DNA of 64,000 nt from Cyanophora paradoxa (lineage: Eukaryota; Glaucocystophyceae; Cyanophorales; Cyanophoraceae): positions 62,001 to 126,000 of the forward strand of contig QPMI01000615.1 of assembly GCA_004431415.1 (NCBI GenBank), in the 5' to 3' direction. Of the stretch, positions 22,489 to 34,278 are shown in pieces (position 1 is the first letter of the stretch; each line of letters starts with the position of its first letter). The notes under the pieces were generated by a model. The model ran no database searches and was not told the origin of the DNA. It saw only the letters and a program-made list of their open reading frames with translations. The translations under genes were made by a program, and so were the position numbers.

Positions 22489-25400
22489 ATGGCGGCCATC
22501 GGGGGCCCGACCATCGGCGGGCCCATCAGCGTTGACTTGACGGATGCAGAGCCGGGCGCGCGAGGTACATCCCAGTCGCATAGCTTTGGCACCGCTAGCT
22601 CAGCGTCGCCCCTCTCTCCGAGAGAACTGCTGGACACCGTCAACGAACTCCGCGCCCCTCTGTTTCGCGGTCCGCGGATCGACGCGCGCTGGGATCGCAT
22701 CGCATCGCGTTCTGACAGCACGTTGATTACAGGCTTTGGTGCTTCGGACAGGCGAAGGTCCGACACTGCCGGCACAGGTCCTGCATCAGATGGCGACGAG
22801 GTTCGCCTGGCAGCTGCGCTCGAAGCCGCTTAGTAAACGATTTAATGCCTGCTGCAGACAGGGGATCTCGTAACAGGCATCTTGCACCCGCACCCGCGGA
22901 CACCGGAGAGCAGCAGCCGCTTCAGCAGCAGCTTGCGAAAGTCCAGGAGAAGCAGTTTTGAACTCAGCAAAGAAGATATTCGGACGATCGGTGCCTGAGC
23001 GTAGGCTAGCGCGTGCGTTTCGCCCACCGACGCCGACACAGACTGGCTGGAGCCGTACCAGAACGCGGAGCCGGAGCAGACCAATGCGCGTTTGGGGCTG
23101 AAGTGCGGCAGAGATCTTCCTTGACTCACGCGTGTGCATCGCAGGTGAGAAAGAGTTTCATGGCGCACCTGAAAGTGCTTTACGACAACTGCCAAGGCTG
23201 GATCCTTCTCCTCCTCGTCGGTGCGGCAACAGGCTGTGCGCCCTCTTGGGGTTGATTCGATGACAGACGCGCGCATGCCACCGCAGGTGTCATTGTTGGT
23301 TTGCTTGCAGCCCTCATCGACGTCATAGTCGACAGGGTGCGGGGCCGTCGGTGGCACTGGCGAAAATTGGGGCTCACCCTTCTAGGCAGATGTCCGACTT
23401 GCGCTTGGGATACTGCTCCTCCTCATTTCTCCAGAATCGCGTGCAGTGCTGCGCAAGCTACCCCAATTTCTGTGCGGCCACTCGTCGCGTCCGCCCAACT
23501 GTGAGGCTCACGCCCAGGCAGCCAAATGCACGGAGTGGAAGTCCTGGTCTGCTCTGGTGGGGGCGGACCCGGACTCTAGCGCCGGCACGGGATTCGATCT
23601 GATATTCTTCCTAGGAATCATGGTGCGCGCGCGTTCTCTTCGACCGCTGTCTCCAAGGGGGCCCTTGACCGCAGCTGCAGTTGGCGATGACCATCACGAA
23701 TGCGTATCTCGTCATGCGTCTCGCGCCGATGGCGGCCGGCTCTGGCCTCGCGGAGCTCAAGGTGCCTCGAAGCTTCTCATTCTAGGACACGCGACGCGAG
23801 CGCTGAGCCGAGTCCAGGTCGTGCTCGAGGGTTTCTCCATTAAGCGATTCCTCGCCTTCAAGACACTCCTCGTGAAGGCTGTCGGAGTGGTTCGGGCGCA
23901 CCCCGCTCGTCTTCAGCCCGCCCCGCTACCGGCGCTGAGGCCCGCCCCGCAGACGCTCTCGGTTTCGAGCGGGCTGATCGTCGGGAAGGAGGGGCCCATG
24001 GTGCACCTTGCGGCCTGCGTGGGGAACGTTCTCTGCGACTTCTTTCACATGTACCGATCCGATGAACGTTCGCCAACCCTCTTCGCCGGCGCCCCCCTCG
24101 CAACCCGCCCATCCGCCCTGCCGAGCTCGCGCCTCGCAGGGCGCAAGCTCGAGATCCTGTCGGCCGCGAGCGCCTCAGGGGTCGCGTGCGCGTTCGGCGC
24201 GCCCATCGGCGGCGTCCTGTTCACGTTCGAGGTCCGCCCGCCGCCCGCGGTCCCTGCGTTCGTCGCGTCACCTAAAGGCCCCCGCAGGAGCTGGCGACTT
24301 TCTTCCCCCCAAAAATCATGTGGCAGACCTTCTTCTGTGCCTTCTTCTCCGCGTTCATCGTGCGGGTGCGGCGCCCTGGGCTCTTTCCGCCTGCAAGGCG
24401 CGACCCGGCGCGGCGCGCAGCTCTGCAACCCATTCCACAACGGTAGCGCGGTGATGTTCGAGGTGCGGCGGGGCGCGCGGCGCGAGGGGGCCGGCCTCGG
24501 CCGCGCTCGCGACGCGGGGTCTCGGCAGGTGGTGCACAAGGAGCAGTGGCAGTGGTTCGAGGTGCCTGTCTTCATGGTGCTGGGCGCGATCGGAGGCCTC
24601 CTCGGTGCGCGCTGCGCGAGCGCACAGGGCGCCCCCCGCCGCCTCTTCTCGACGCGCCCCGCGCTACGCAGGTGCCCTGTTCATTAAGGCGAACATCGCC
24701 CTGAACTCATCGCGCTACAAGGAGCTCCGCGCCAAGTACCCCGTGCTCGAGGCCCGCCGCCCGCCCCGCCCCCCGCCCCCCGCCCCCGCCGAGGCGCCCC
24801 TCGCGCAGGCGACCGTCGTGACCATTGTAACGGGCCTCGTGTGCTACTGGAGCGCTTTCTCCCGGTGCGCCGCGCCGCCCTGCCTGTCGCGCCGCACGCT
24901 TGTCCCCCACGCGCCGCTCAGCGAGCACATGGAGACGCTCCTCCGCCTCCTGATCAACGACTGCGATGGTAAGCCTCGCGCCGCGCGCGCCGGGCCCGGC
25001 GCCAGTCGAGCTCATGCGGCCGGCGCAGTGGACGCGACGGTGCGGTCGGAGATCTGCCGGCAGACGGCCCCTTTGAAGCCGATCCTCCACCTCCTTGGCA
25101 CGGGCATCCTCTTCACGCTCCTCGGCATCTGGACGCACGGCGCGAAGGTCCGCCTGCTCCCCTCGCCCGCACCCGCCCCGCCCCGCCCCACGCTGTTGCC
25201 GGCCCACAGATCCCGATGGGCCTCTTCATCCCCTCCCTCACCATTGGCGCCTGCTTCGGGCGTGCCGTGGGCATCATCGTGCACGTCGCTCAGAAGTGAG
25301 GCCGGCCGGCCGCTTCTCCCCGCCCCGGCCTGGCTGCTCACCATCGGCCCCGCACAGGGAGTACCCGCATCTCGCCATCTTCAGGGAGTGCGCGGAGACG

Positions 25401-25575
25401 GAGGTCACGCGGGAGTGCGTGAATCCGGGGGTCTTCGCCATCGTCGGCGCGGCCTCCATGCTCGGCGGTGCCCCCTCCGCCGCTCGCCGGGGCGTCCCCA
25501 CCCCGCTCATCACGCAGCGCAGGCGTCACGCACATGTCCGTGTCGCTCGTCGTGATCATGTACGAGGTGCGCCAT

Positions 25576-25606
<31 letters not shown>

Positions 25607-27152
25607 CCGCGCCGGACCGCGCCGCCACACGGCCGTCGACCGGCCGCCGCGCCTACGGCGCAGATCACTGGAGGCGTCACGTACATCCTGCCCGTCCTGA
25701 TCGGCATCATCTTCTCCAAGGTCTCGTCCTCTGCCTTCGTCGACGGCGGCATGTGCGCCGCGCCCGCCCCGCCCCGCCCCCTCGCGCCACCCGGCCCCGC
25801 TCAATGCCCGCGACGCAGGACGGACTTCCAGATCCGGCTGCGGATGCTGCCGGCGCTGCGGAACGCGCTGCCAAACCGGACGACGGGCACGGCCGGGGAC
25901 GTCATGGTGACCCAGGTCGTGGACCTCCAGGCCAAGAACCAGACCCTCAAGTCCATCCGTGCGCCCCCCGCTGCTGCTTGCCCCCCCCATCGCCCGCCCC
26001 CTCGTCGTCCTTCCGCTCGTTTGCCGAGCGTCTGGCCGGCAGGGGAGTTCCTGGAGCACGACAGGACGATCCGGCCGAAGGGGCACCAGGGCTTCCCCGT
26101 CGTCACGGAGGACCGGCGCGTCATGGGCTTCGCGTTCCGCGTCCAGCTCGAGGAGCTCCTCCGTGCGCGGCCGCCGCCCCGCCGCCGCCCCGCCTCGGCC
26201 TCCGAGCCGCCGCCGCAGACAAGGCGGAGGCGAAGCGGCTGCCGGACTGGACGCCCGTGCTGCTGGACCCGACGGGGAGCGAGCCGAGCGCGCCGAGCCC
26301 CTCGGGCGACCCGTCCAAGGCCGACCGGACGCCGCCGGAGCGCCCGACGCCGCCGATGAGTCTGGGGCCGAACATGAGCGTGCCGAGCGGGGCGGCGGTG
26401 CCGCTGGCGGGGACGCCGCACGGGCTCAACCTCTCGACCGCCTCGCACGGCTCGTCGAGCCAGCGGCCAGCGCCGTCGCGGCGCGCCTTCAACAGCGCGA
26501 GCATGGCGATCCCGAGCCCGAGCGCCCTCGCCGCCTCGGCCGCCAGCAACGAGGAGGAAGGGACGCGCACGACGAGCGGGCGCTTCCTGCCGGCCCGACA
26601 ACCCAACTCCTTCTCGGGCACGCCCTCCGGCACCTCGATGCGGGCGCGCAGCTCCGCCCCGCACCACATGGTCCGATTCGACATGTCCTCCGCCGTCGAC
26701 CGCGTCCGCCCCGCCCCGCCCCGCCCCGCCGAGCGCCCCGCCGACACCCCGTGCTCGCAGTACCCCATCCAGATCGGGCCGGAGATGCCCCTCTCCCGCG
26801 TGTACGGTCCGCCCGGCTTGCGCCTCGAAGCCCGCGCCCCGCTCGGCGTGCGGCCTCCTCACCTCCGGCCCGCGCAGACATGTTCACGAGCATGGGCCTG
26901 CGCCTCTGCCTCGTCACGAACCACGGCCGCCTCGTGGGGATCATCAAGCGCAAGGATCTGGTACCCCCACCCCGCACGGTTGGTCCCCTCCCCGTCGATC
27001 TGACGCCCGCGGTGCAGGCCAGCAAGTGGCGGCCCAAGCGCTCCGAAGCAGACGGCGCGGGGGGGGCCGCGACGGCGAGGAGCGGTGACGAGATTCCGAA
27101 CTCGCCACCCGCCGACCCGGAGAACCCAGTGTGGGAGGAGGGATACCGGTGA
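22489..27152 (+). CDS. CLC-family chloride channel / Cl-/H+ antiporter
   Basis: CLC proteins move chloride, often in exchange for protons, across endosomal or plasma membranes. The N-terminal exon MAAIGGPTIGGPISVDLTDA is disordered. DTDWLEPYQNAEPEQTNARL and the first membrane helix (GWILLLLVGAATGC) follow. Filter and gate motifs are GSGLAELKVVLEGF (variant of GSGIPE), GLIVGKEGPMVHLAACVGN with the gating Glu, and SAASASGVACAFGAPIGGVL. A Glu in WFEVPVFMVLGAIGGLLGA is at the place of the proton glutamate, suggesting exchange. IPMGLFIPSLTIGACFGRAV and VSLVVIMYEITGGVTYILPV complete the core. Two CBS domains follow (GHQGFPVVTEDRRVMGF and FTSMGLRLCLVTNHGRLVGI), separated by a long Ser/Pro linker. 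Introns are numerous, mostly GTGCG...GCAG. The gene ends WEEGYR at a TGA inside a target-site duplication. Confidence 0.9.
25577..25602 (+). repeat. 26-nt C homopolymer in CLC intron
   Basis: An uninterrupted run of C on the sense strand of an intron that starts at MYE|GTGCGCC and ends CGGCGCAG before ITGGVTYI. It occupies the region where a polypyrimidine tract is expected. Confidence 0.9.
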
Positions 27153-27255
27153 CCGCAGGATTACGCTCTATCCCAAACAGCACGGGTATAGTTAAAGCGC
27201 CGAGGTAGGAGGTCCGGTCGCGCCCGTAGCGTAAAAAGAGCATACCGGTGACCGC
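27143..27255 (-). mobile_element. Truncated dispersed element with 14-bp target-site duplication
   Basis: ATACCGGTGACCGC occurs at 27143-27156 and again at 27242-27255. Between them lie 85 bp of the element, in reverse orientation, from AGGATTACGCTCTATCCC to GTAGCGTAAAAAGAGC (subtype 1, fixed end slightly mutated). The duplicated target contains the TGA stop of the CLC gene (27150-27152). This is direct evidence of insertion. A 14-bp duplication with one constant and one truncated end is typical of target-primed retrotransposition (LINE/SINE type). Confidence 0.9.
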
Positions 27256-27978
27256 CGCCCATCTTTTTTCTTGCGCCCCTCTCTTTTTGGCGCCAGTTTT
27301 ATGTAGGCAAGTGCAATGCATGTTAACGTTTTTAACTGGACCATGATAGATGCCAGGGCACTGGGAGGGATGGCTAGCGTCTACATGCATTCGCGACACA
27401 TGATGTCAGCTACTAGGGCTAGCTAGATAGTTGATCAATTCTAACAAATTTAAAAGGGGCCCGCCGGGCCGAGGTCTCAGAGTCTGCACTAGCTATGGCC
27501 TATTAGCTAACTTAGTAAATCCGACGGCCGCGGCTCGAGTCCAACGTCAACCCCGGGCCGGGGCCCGGGCCCCGTCCAGCCCGTCTAACCGTGAACTTTC
27601 CTAGTTAACTTTTCATAGTATATAATTAGTAAATCAATTGCAAGCCAAGTTCCAACTGCAGCTCGAGCTCAGCGGCTGGCAAATTCAGTGCTGCATGCGC
27701 AGTGCATGGCATGCGCACGTGGCAATCATTTGGATCTCATATCAAAGCCTTGCCAAGTTGAACTTCGGAAGCCCAACGCCATGCAAACCCCTCAGATTAA
27801 AGTCCAACGTATACCTCGGCGGCCGGGCACGCCGTGTGTGATGGATGGCCCGTCCAACCGCAGATCAAGGTCCAGCCTCAATTGCAAGTCAAAAGTCTAA
27901 CCCCCGTCCGACGGTCCAACCCGTTCAACCTCAGCAGCCTTGCTCGTAATTGCAATCGAAATCGAAATATTCTGCGTC
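27256..27978. other. Intergenic spacer, AT-richer, palindrome-rich
   Basis: About 720 bp with no convincing gene. It holds short self-complementary words such as GGGCCCGCCGGGCC-like runs near 27457 and CCGGGCCGGGGCCCGGGCCC at about 27554. GTCCAAC/GTCCAGC words recur through 27540-27920. 27945-27970 has AATTGCAATCGAAATCGAAA. It separates the CLC and coiled-coil genes. Confidence 0.5.
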
Positions 27979-30091
27979 TTATTCTCCTCCGGAGGTTTCG
28001 CCGCCGAGCGTGCTTGTGCCATCCCCAACCAGCGTCGTGGCCTGTGCCTTGCCGTCCGCGATGAGGCCCTGCATCTCGAGCGGGGTGGGGAGGTAGCGGT
28101 ACGTGCTGGAGGCGCCGGTCAACTCCTCTTGCAGCATCCATGAGCGCGACTGTGCCCTTCGAAAAGCCCGCCTCTGCGTGTGCAAGTACTGCTGCAGCAG
28201 CTGCCACTTTATCGCCCTGCGCGGTGCGAGATCGTCCGAGGGGCCTGTCGCATATGCATGCTCTGTGTGCGCACTCTGGGATCGAAGATAATACTGAGGC
28301 ACGCCTGCGCACTATGTATCAGCGAGGGCTTGTTCATGATTGAACGCACCCGCACCGCTTGGGCTTCTTAACTTGGTGCAGCGACGAGGGCTTCTTCGGC
28401 TTTCCCTGCGCGCCGCCTCAAAAGCGAGCTCTGACGGATCGATCTCCGGGACTTGGGGCGCAAAATGCGTTGGGGCGCACTTTGTCCTTCTCAGCTGACC
28501 CCTTCTCGGGCTCCTTCACCCCCTTCGACTCCGTCTCCGCAACGCATCGGTCCCACAGCTTTCTGCATCGCCCCGCGTCGGCCGCCTGCGGGCTGCAAGG
28601 TACGGTAGCCGCTGCGTCGCGCGCACCCGAGGGCCGCGAGGCGCGCCCGATGCACGGAGAGGAACGCTCGGACGTACTTCTGGCACCTCCGCACTGCGCA
28701 AAAATGGGGTGAAGCGCCGATCGGTGCCCCGCGGGCGCAGGGGAGGGGCGGCGCACCCTGGAAGTGGAATCGCTTGACGAGTAGAATGACAGCGCGCTGC
28801 TGCCCCAGGCTCTTGAGGAAGCTCTTGACGATCTGCCGGCCCCGCCAGCGTGAGCCCGCCGGACGCCGGAAGGCGCCTCGCGTCGCCTGGCGCACCTCGA
28901 CGGCCTCGCCCCGGCGCCGAGCCCGGAAGCGGAGGAGGTAATTGTAGAACGGCTGCCGGATGACGCGGTACGCCTGCGCGAAGACGAGCATGCGGAGGCG
29001 CGCCGCTCGCGGTCGCCACCATTTCTGCCCGCCCGAGATCGGCCGGCGGCCAAACGCACCACGGGGCCGCCGTCCCTCTCACCTGGATTTTGCGCGCCGC
29101 GTCACCGCGCGTCTTGTTCATCTCGCGCACATCCCTCCCCCGCACGACCTGAGCGCTTAAGCGGTCGTACGGATCGAAGCGCTTGGCGCCAAGCGCACCT
29201 CGGACCACCACCTGGAAACCCTTATTGCGTGGACCATAAGGGTCAGCCAGCGCTTTTGCGTGTCTTGCTGCGTTGTAGTGTCAGCAAAGAGTCGGGCGGC
29301 CGGCAGCAGGCCGGGGCGCGCACGATGTGCTCGCGGGCCCGGGCCTCTTCGGCGGCGCGCTGCGCCCGGATCTCGAGCTCGGCCTCGCGCAGGCGCGCCG
29401 CGTCCCGCCGCGCGTCGAGCTCCGCCTGCAGCCTCGCCCGCCGCTCGGCCGCCAGCTCTTGCCTCCGCACCTCCATCGCGTTCTGGTCGCGGTCAGGATG
29501 ACCACAATCTACCACACTCATTTCCGGCGCACTAGCTCCTCGTATCTCCGCATGCGCTCCGCCAGGGTGGCCCCCATTGCGCGCCTCTCTCTCACGGCCT
29601 CAGCGGCCGCCCCCACCGCCCGGCGCTGCTCCTTGACCGCGTTCTGGAGGGCCGCCAGCTCGTCCGAGTTCTGCCGCAGGTGCTCCAGCTTTTTCCGCAG
29701 CAGGTCTCCGGTGCTCAGCCTCTGCGCGCTGGCGCCCGTCCCTGCGAGCAAGTCGAAAGCGCGCCGGGACAGGGGGCTGCCCGCGCGCGCGGTCACCAGA
29801 GCTTGTCGTCGGTCGCGGCCTTGCCCGGCGCTTGTCCACACCGTCGACGAGGCCTCCGCTCGTCGCAGGCCGTTCGGCGCGCGGGCCACGGAGATTGGGC
29901 GTCGACTGAGCGCCTGTGAGCGACGGAGAGCCACGGAAGGCGTTGATCAAAGTCTGTATGTCGCGGTACGTGGCATCGAAGTCTGGCGCTGGCTTGTCGG
30001 CCTTGAGGTTTCCACTACTCAGAATGCCGACGCCCTTTGACTTCTCCATTTCCTGTGCGCAGGCAGCTGCACCGCTCAACTTGCGGCTCAA
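27979..30091 (-). CDS. Arg-rich coiled-coil protein with IQ-like segments
   Basis: Unrecognised, possibly axonemal or centrosomal. The start is at 30091 (MSRKLSGAAACAQ) or 30049 (MEKSKGVGILSSG). Then PDFDATYRDIQTLINAFRGS, a disordered stretch, and a coiled coil with LLRKKLEHLRQNSDELAALQ and RERRAMGATLAERMRRYEEL follow. The next exon has EVRRQELAAERRARLQAELD and further Ala/Arg/Glu helix. A segment KRFDPYDRLSAQVV leads to REMNKTRGDAARKIQ. IQ-like basic helices include QAYRVIRQPFYNYLLRFRAR, GRQIVKSFLKSLGQQRAVIL and CQKYVRAFLSVHRARLAALG. The end has SWMLQEELTGASSTYRYLPT and TSTLGGETSGGE. Divergent from TSR1. Confidence 0.6.
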
Positions 30092-30401
30092 GGCTCCAAT
30101 CTGGACCGGGGCGGCGATGGGCTCAGCATGCCACTGCAGCGTTCAATCTAGCTGCAGTCTCTCAAGGTCACTCAAGGCTGCAGTCTCAGGCTCTCAGCCT
30201 TGAGGACTCTAGCTGCGTGGGAACTTCTGCCTGAGCGGATAAGCGATGGGCAGGCGTTGTACCCCACAAGCTGGTTTGTCAAAGTTCGACCGATCACGAG
30301 CCCCTCGCTCTCCAAAAGATCGAGCCCATCGGACGACCAGCACGACCCAGACCTGAGCGAGGCCTCGCGAGATCAGCGCCTCGCAAGCGCCAGCGCTCGA
30401 C
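30092..30401. promoter_or_regulatory. Divergent promoter, coiled-coil gene (-) / TSR1 (+)
   Basis: 310 bp between starts. 30140-30200 contains a short direct-repeat cluster: CTGCAGTCTCAAGG-type words, TCTCAAGGTCACTCAAGGCT and CTCAGGCTCTCAGCCTTGAG. No TATA box is evident. Confidence 0.45.
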
Positions 30402-33400
30402 ATGCACAGCCACCGCAGCGAGTTCAAGCAGCAGAACAAGACGCACAAGGCGACCCATGCGTCGAATCGCGTGCTTAACGAGAAGGCCCGGGGTGCGCTG
30501 CGTTCACGATCGCCGCGAGCCAAACTGACCCCCCGGCGCGTACAGGCAAGGTCGAGCGCGTTCATCGCGCTCCCGTAAAGTCTGCATCCAAAGCCGCGGC
30601 GTTGCACAAGAAGAACCGCGTCAATCACGCCAAGCAAGTCGCGCAGCAGAAACGCTCGGCGACGCTCGCGAAGAACAGGGCCGAGGGTCGCCCGCCTAAA
30701 TGCGTGGTAATCGCCGCTTCTCTTCAAAGCTCGCGCATTGTTGTGTTCACTGCCGCGCAGGCGCTCATCGCGCTCACGGACGATGCGGACCTTGATCTTG
30801 CGCACACGTTGCTGCTGAACGAGTGCGGCGTGGAGACGCTTGTCGTTCCCGAGACACCAGTCACATGCAGGTACAGCCGAGCTTGTCGCCCGGGCTCGCT
30901 TTCCTGCCTTGACCGGTTGGCAGGCTCCCCGGCGAAAAGCAGCGCGTTACGATCATCAAGTGCCGGCGTGATTTCGCAGTGATGCTCGACGCGGCGAAAG
31001 TGGCGGACACTCTCTTCTTTGTTCTTCGCGCCAACTCGGAGCCGGACTTCATCGGGCAGACCGCAGTCAGCATCTTGCGCGCCCAGGGCCTTCCGCACGT
31101 TATGGGCTTCCTACAGGTGCGCCCGCGCGCCTCCCGTCTGCGCTCAGCAATCAGCCGGCTCACGGCACCGCCGCTGCAGGGCCTGGACGACGTCGCCCCG
31201 AAGCACAGGAACGAGGTCCGGCGCGCGCACGCCCTCTACCTGGAGCAGCAGTTCTCGGGCGAGTGCAAGCTCCTCCTCCTCGACACGCCCGCTGTGCGCC
31301 TGCGCGTGCATCCGCGGCCCCGCCCCCGCCCGCCGCGCCTCGCTGGCCGGCGAGCGAACGCCCGGCGCAGCACGCGAAGCAGGCGGTGCGGGCCGTGTCG
31401 ACCTCCAAGATCAAGGAGCTCGCATTCCGGCACGAGCGGGCGCACCTCCTCGCCGAGCGCGTCGAGTTCGAGCCCCAGGCGTCGTCTTCGCAGGTCAGTG
31501 CGGGGCCCCCCGCTTTCGCCCTGACCCGGCCGGCGCTCTTCCTCGCTGAGGCTCGAGAGCAGGGCACGCTGCGGATCTCGGGATACGTGCGCGGGGGGCG
31601 GTTAAGCGCGAACCAGCTGGTCCACATCTCGGGCGTAGGGACCTTTCAGCTCGGCCAAATCGACGGGCCCGCCGACCCCGTGCCGACCAGCCACCAGGTC
31701 GAGGGCATGGTGCGGCCCGTCCCCTCGGCTCGCGCGGCGGACGCTGGGGCTGAAGGCGGGGCGGCAGGAGGGGGCGTCGACGGTGCTGGACAGGCCGGAC
31801 GCGGAGAAGCAGGAGCCGCTGGCGTCGGAGGCAGCGGTGGACCCGATGGCAAACGAGCAGACGTGGCCCTCGGAGGAGGAGATCGCCAAGGCGTCGGCGG
31901 GGAGGCGGCGGGTGATCAAGCGCCTCGCGAGGGGCATGTCGGACTACCAGGCCTGCTGGATCCCCGACGAGCTCTCCGAGGGCGAGGAGGCGGAGGCGAG
32001 CGACGCCGGCGACGGCCACGACGACGCGAGGATGAGCGACGCCGGCAGCGACGCGAAGCGCAGCGATGGCGAGCCCTGACACCCGCCCGCCCGCCCGCCC
32101 GCCCCGCCCCGCCCCGGCCGCGGCGACCGATTAACGCGCCCGCCAGACGCGATGGAAGCCGAGGACGGGGGCGGGGGCGACGCGGCGAGCGCCGATGACG
32201 ACAACGACGAGTACAAGGACAAGGACGACAACCGGTGCGCCGCGCCGCCTCGCGATGGATCTCCCCGGCGAGGCCCCAATTGGATAGCATATGATGTATA
32301 CCACGTAAGGGAGTCGGCCGAAACGGCCGCTCGCTGACCGAACAACTATTCTTTTGTCACTACCACTGATCGCGATCCCCTTGCTTGACGCCCGCATGCC
32401 CTCCTGCGAGCGCGGGCCGCCCCCGACCCCCTTGGCAGGGTAGAGCTGGACCCGGACGTGCAGCTGGTACCCGACCACGTCCAGGTCCGCCCCGCGCCCT
32501 TCGCGCGGTTCCGCCGGCCTCGCCGAGCAAGCCCTGTCGCAGTTCGACGTGGAGACGCAGGCGCGGATGCGGTTCGGGCGGTACCGCGGCCTGAAGAGCA
32601 TGCGGTCGTCGCCGTGGGACCCGAAGGAGAACCTGCCGCTGGACTTCGGCCGCATCTTCCACTTCGAGCACTTCAGCAGGACGCGGCAGCACGCGCTCAA
32701 GCTGGCGCAGGAGCACATCGTGCCCGCGGGGACGTGGGTGACGCTGCACGTCGCCGACTTCCCCGCGGCGCGCGTGGCGGAGCTGGACCTGAGGCGGGGC
32801 CCCGTCGTCGTGGGGGCCCTCCTCCAGCACGAGAACCGCACCTCCGTCCTCAACTTCCTCGTCACCAAGGTGCCCCCGCCCGCTCGCCGTCCCCCGCTCC
32901 CGCTCCGTCCCTCGCCCCTCCCCACGCCGCGCCGCCGGGGGCAGAGCCCCTCGTGCGACGCGCCCGTGCCGAACAAGGAGGTGCTCGAGGTCCATTGCGG
33001 CTGGCGCCGCTTTGACGCCTCGTGCCTGTTCTCCCAACATACGGTGCGCCGCGCCCACACCGCCCGCCCCGCCTCTCGCACCCTCCGATGCCTCGGCAGC
33101 CCAATGCGGACAAGCACAAGATGGAGAAGGAGCTGCCGGCGTCGGGCCACTCGGTGGTGACGGTCTTCGGGCCGATCACGTACCCGCCCTCGCCCGTGCT
33201 GCTGTTCAAGCGGGACGCGAGCGGCGTGCGGACCCTCGTCGCCTCCGGCTCCCTCAGCTCCGTCGACGCCGACCGCATCATCCTCAAGAAGGCTCGACCC
33301 CCCGCCCCCCCGCCCCCGCCTCCCTCCGGCCCGCGCTGAACCCCCCTCTCTGCCAGATCGTCCTTTGCGGGCACGTCTTCCGCATCCACAAGTCGCGCGC

Positions 33401-33746
33401 CGTCGTCAGGCATATGTTCTTCAACCCCGGTGCGCCGGGCCCTCCCCGCTGACCCCTCTCTTCTTCTGTGCCTGACCCCCCGTTTCAGAGGACATCAAGT
33501 GGTTCACGCCCGTGCAACTCTGGACGAAGAACGGCAGGATAGGGCACATCCGAGAGCCGCTCGGTAAGACCACGCGCCCTGCGATGCCGGAATCGTCTGC
33601 TGACGCGGCGCTGACCTCGATCGCGCGCAGGCACGCACGGCTACATGAAGTGCCAGTTCGACGCCCAGTTGCGGCAGGACGACGTCGTCTGCATGAGCCT
33701 CTACAAGCGGGTCTTCCCCAAGTGGCCCAAGCCAGCGGCCTCCTGA
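30402..33746 (+). CDS. TSR1: TSR1 ribosome biogenesis GTPase-like protein
   Basis: TSR1 is an inactive GTPase-like factor required for 40S subunit maturation. The start [20 protein letters not shown] matches the family N-terminus (KQQNKAHK). Exons then give [20 protein letters not shown] and [20 protein letters not shown]. The G-like domain has [20 protein letters not shown] and [13 protein letters not shown]. Domain 2 has [20 protein letters not shown] and [20 protein letters not shown]. The conserved [10 protein letters not shown] precedes an acidic stretch. The C-terminal half has [95 protein letters not shown] and HGYMKCQFD. It ends [15 protein letters not shown], somewhat shorter than the human protein. 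Confidence 0.95.
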
Positions 33747-34278
33747 GTCTGCGCCGGCGGATTGCAGCTCCGCTAGCGCTGAAGGCGGCTTCCACCCGGA
33801 ATGCTGCAGCTGCAGCAACTCTTTTTCAAAATGCGGTTTCAGATTTGAACAGTCTTGCGAAGTTTATGATCAGTGTAGGACTAGCCTAGTGAGCTCGAGG
33901 TATATATTCTGTATGCCATGATGCCTAGCGAATGAGAGGTCGCAATCGACTCTCAGTCTCATCAGAGTCTTACTGCGCATGCATGGCCCGCGGCCGCGGG
34001 AAATTAAAGGGCGGGGGCTCGCGCTCACTGACTCGTGAGTCAAGGGGCTCCAAATTAACTAGTAAATTTCGCGCGTAATTGCACACAAGATTCCAGGCCT
34101 GGAAAGTTGATGAGCGCGCTAGCGCTAGCTATAGCGCGCGCTGTGTGCAAGCTTAAATTTAAAGGCCGCCGGGCCGGATTAAATATTCGATTTGCAATTT
34201 GGAAGGAATGAAGGGAACGTCTTCGGGGTACAGTCACTGAATCAGGTTCGGCTCGAGTCGGCGGTCCCGGAATCAGCC
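33747..34278. other. Spacer between TSR1 and cysteine synthase A
   Basis: About 530 bp, AT-richer, with no gene seen. Contains dense palindromes: GCGCGCTAGCGCTAGCTATA near 34116, GGCCCGCGGCCGCGGG near 33984 and AAGCTTAAATTTAAA near 34149. Confidence 0.5.

Noticed and set aside
25801-26862. Minus-strand open frame of 353 codons over the CLC gene
   Set aside because: It overlaps the CBS-domain exons of CLC, which have clear family motifs. The composition is that of a GC-rich shadow frame.
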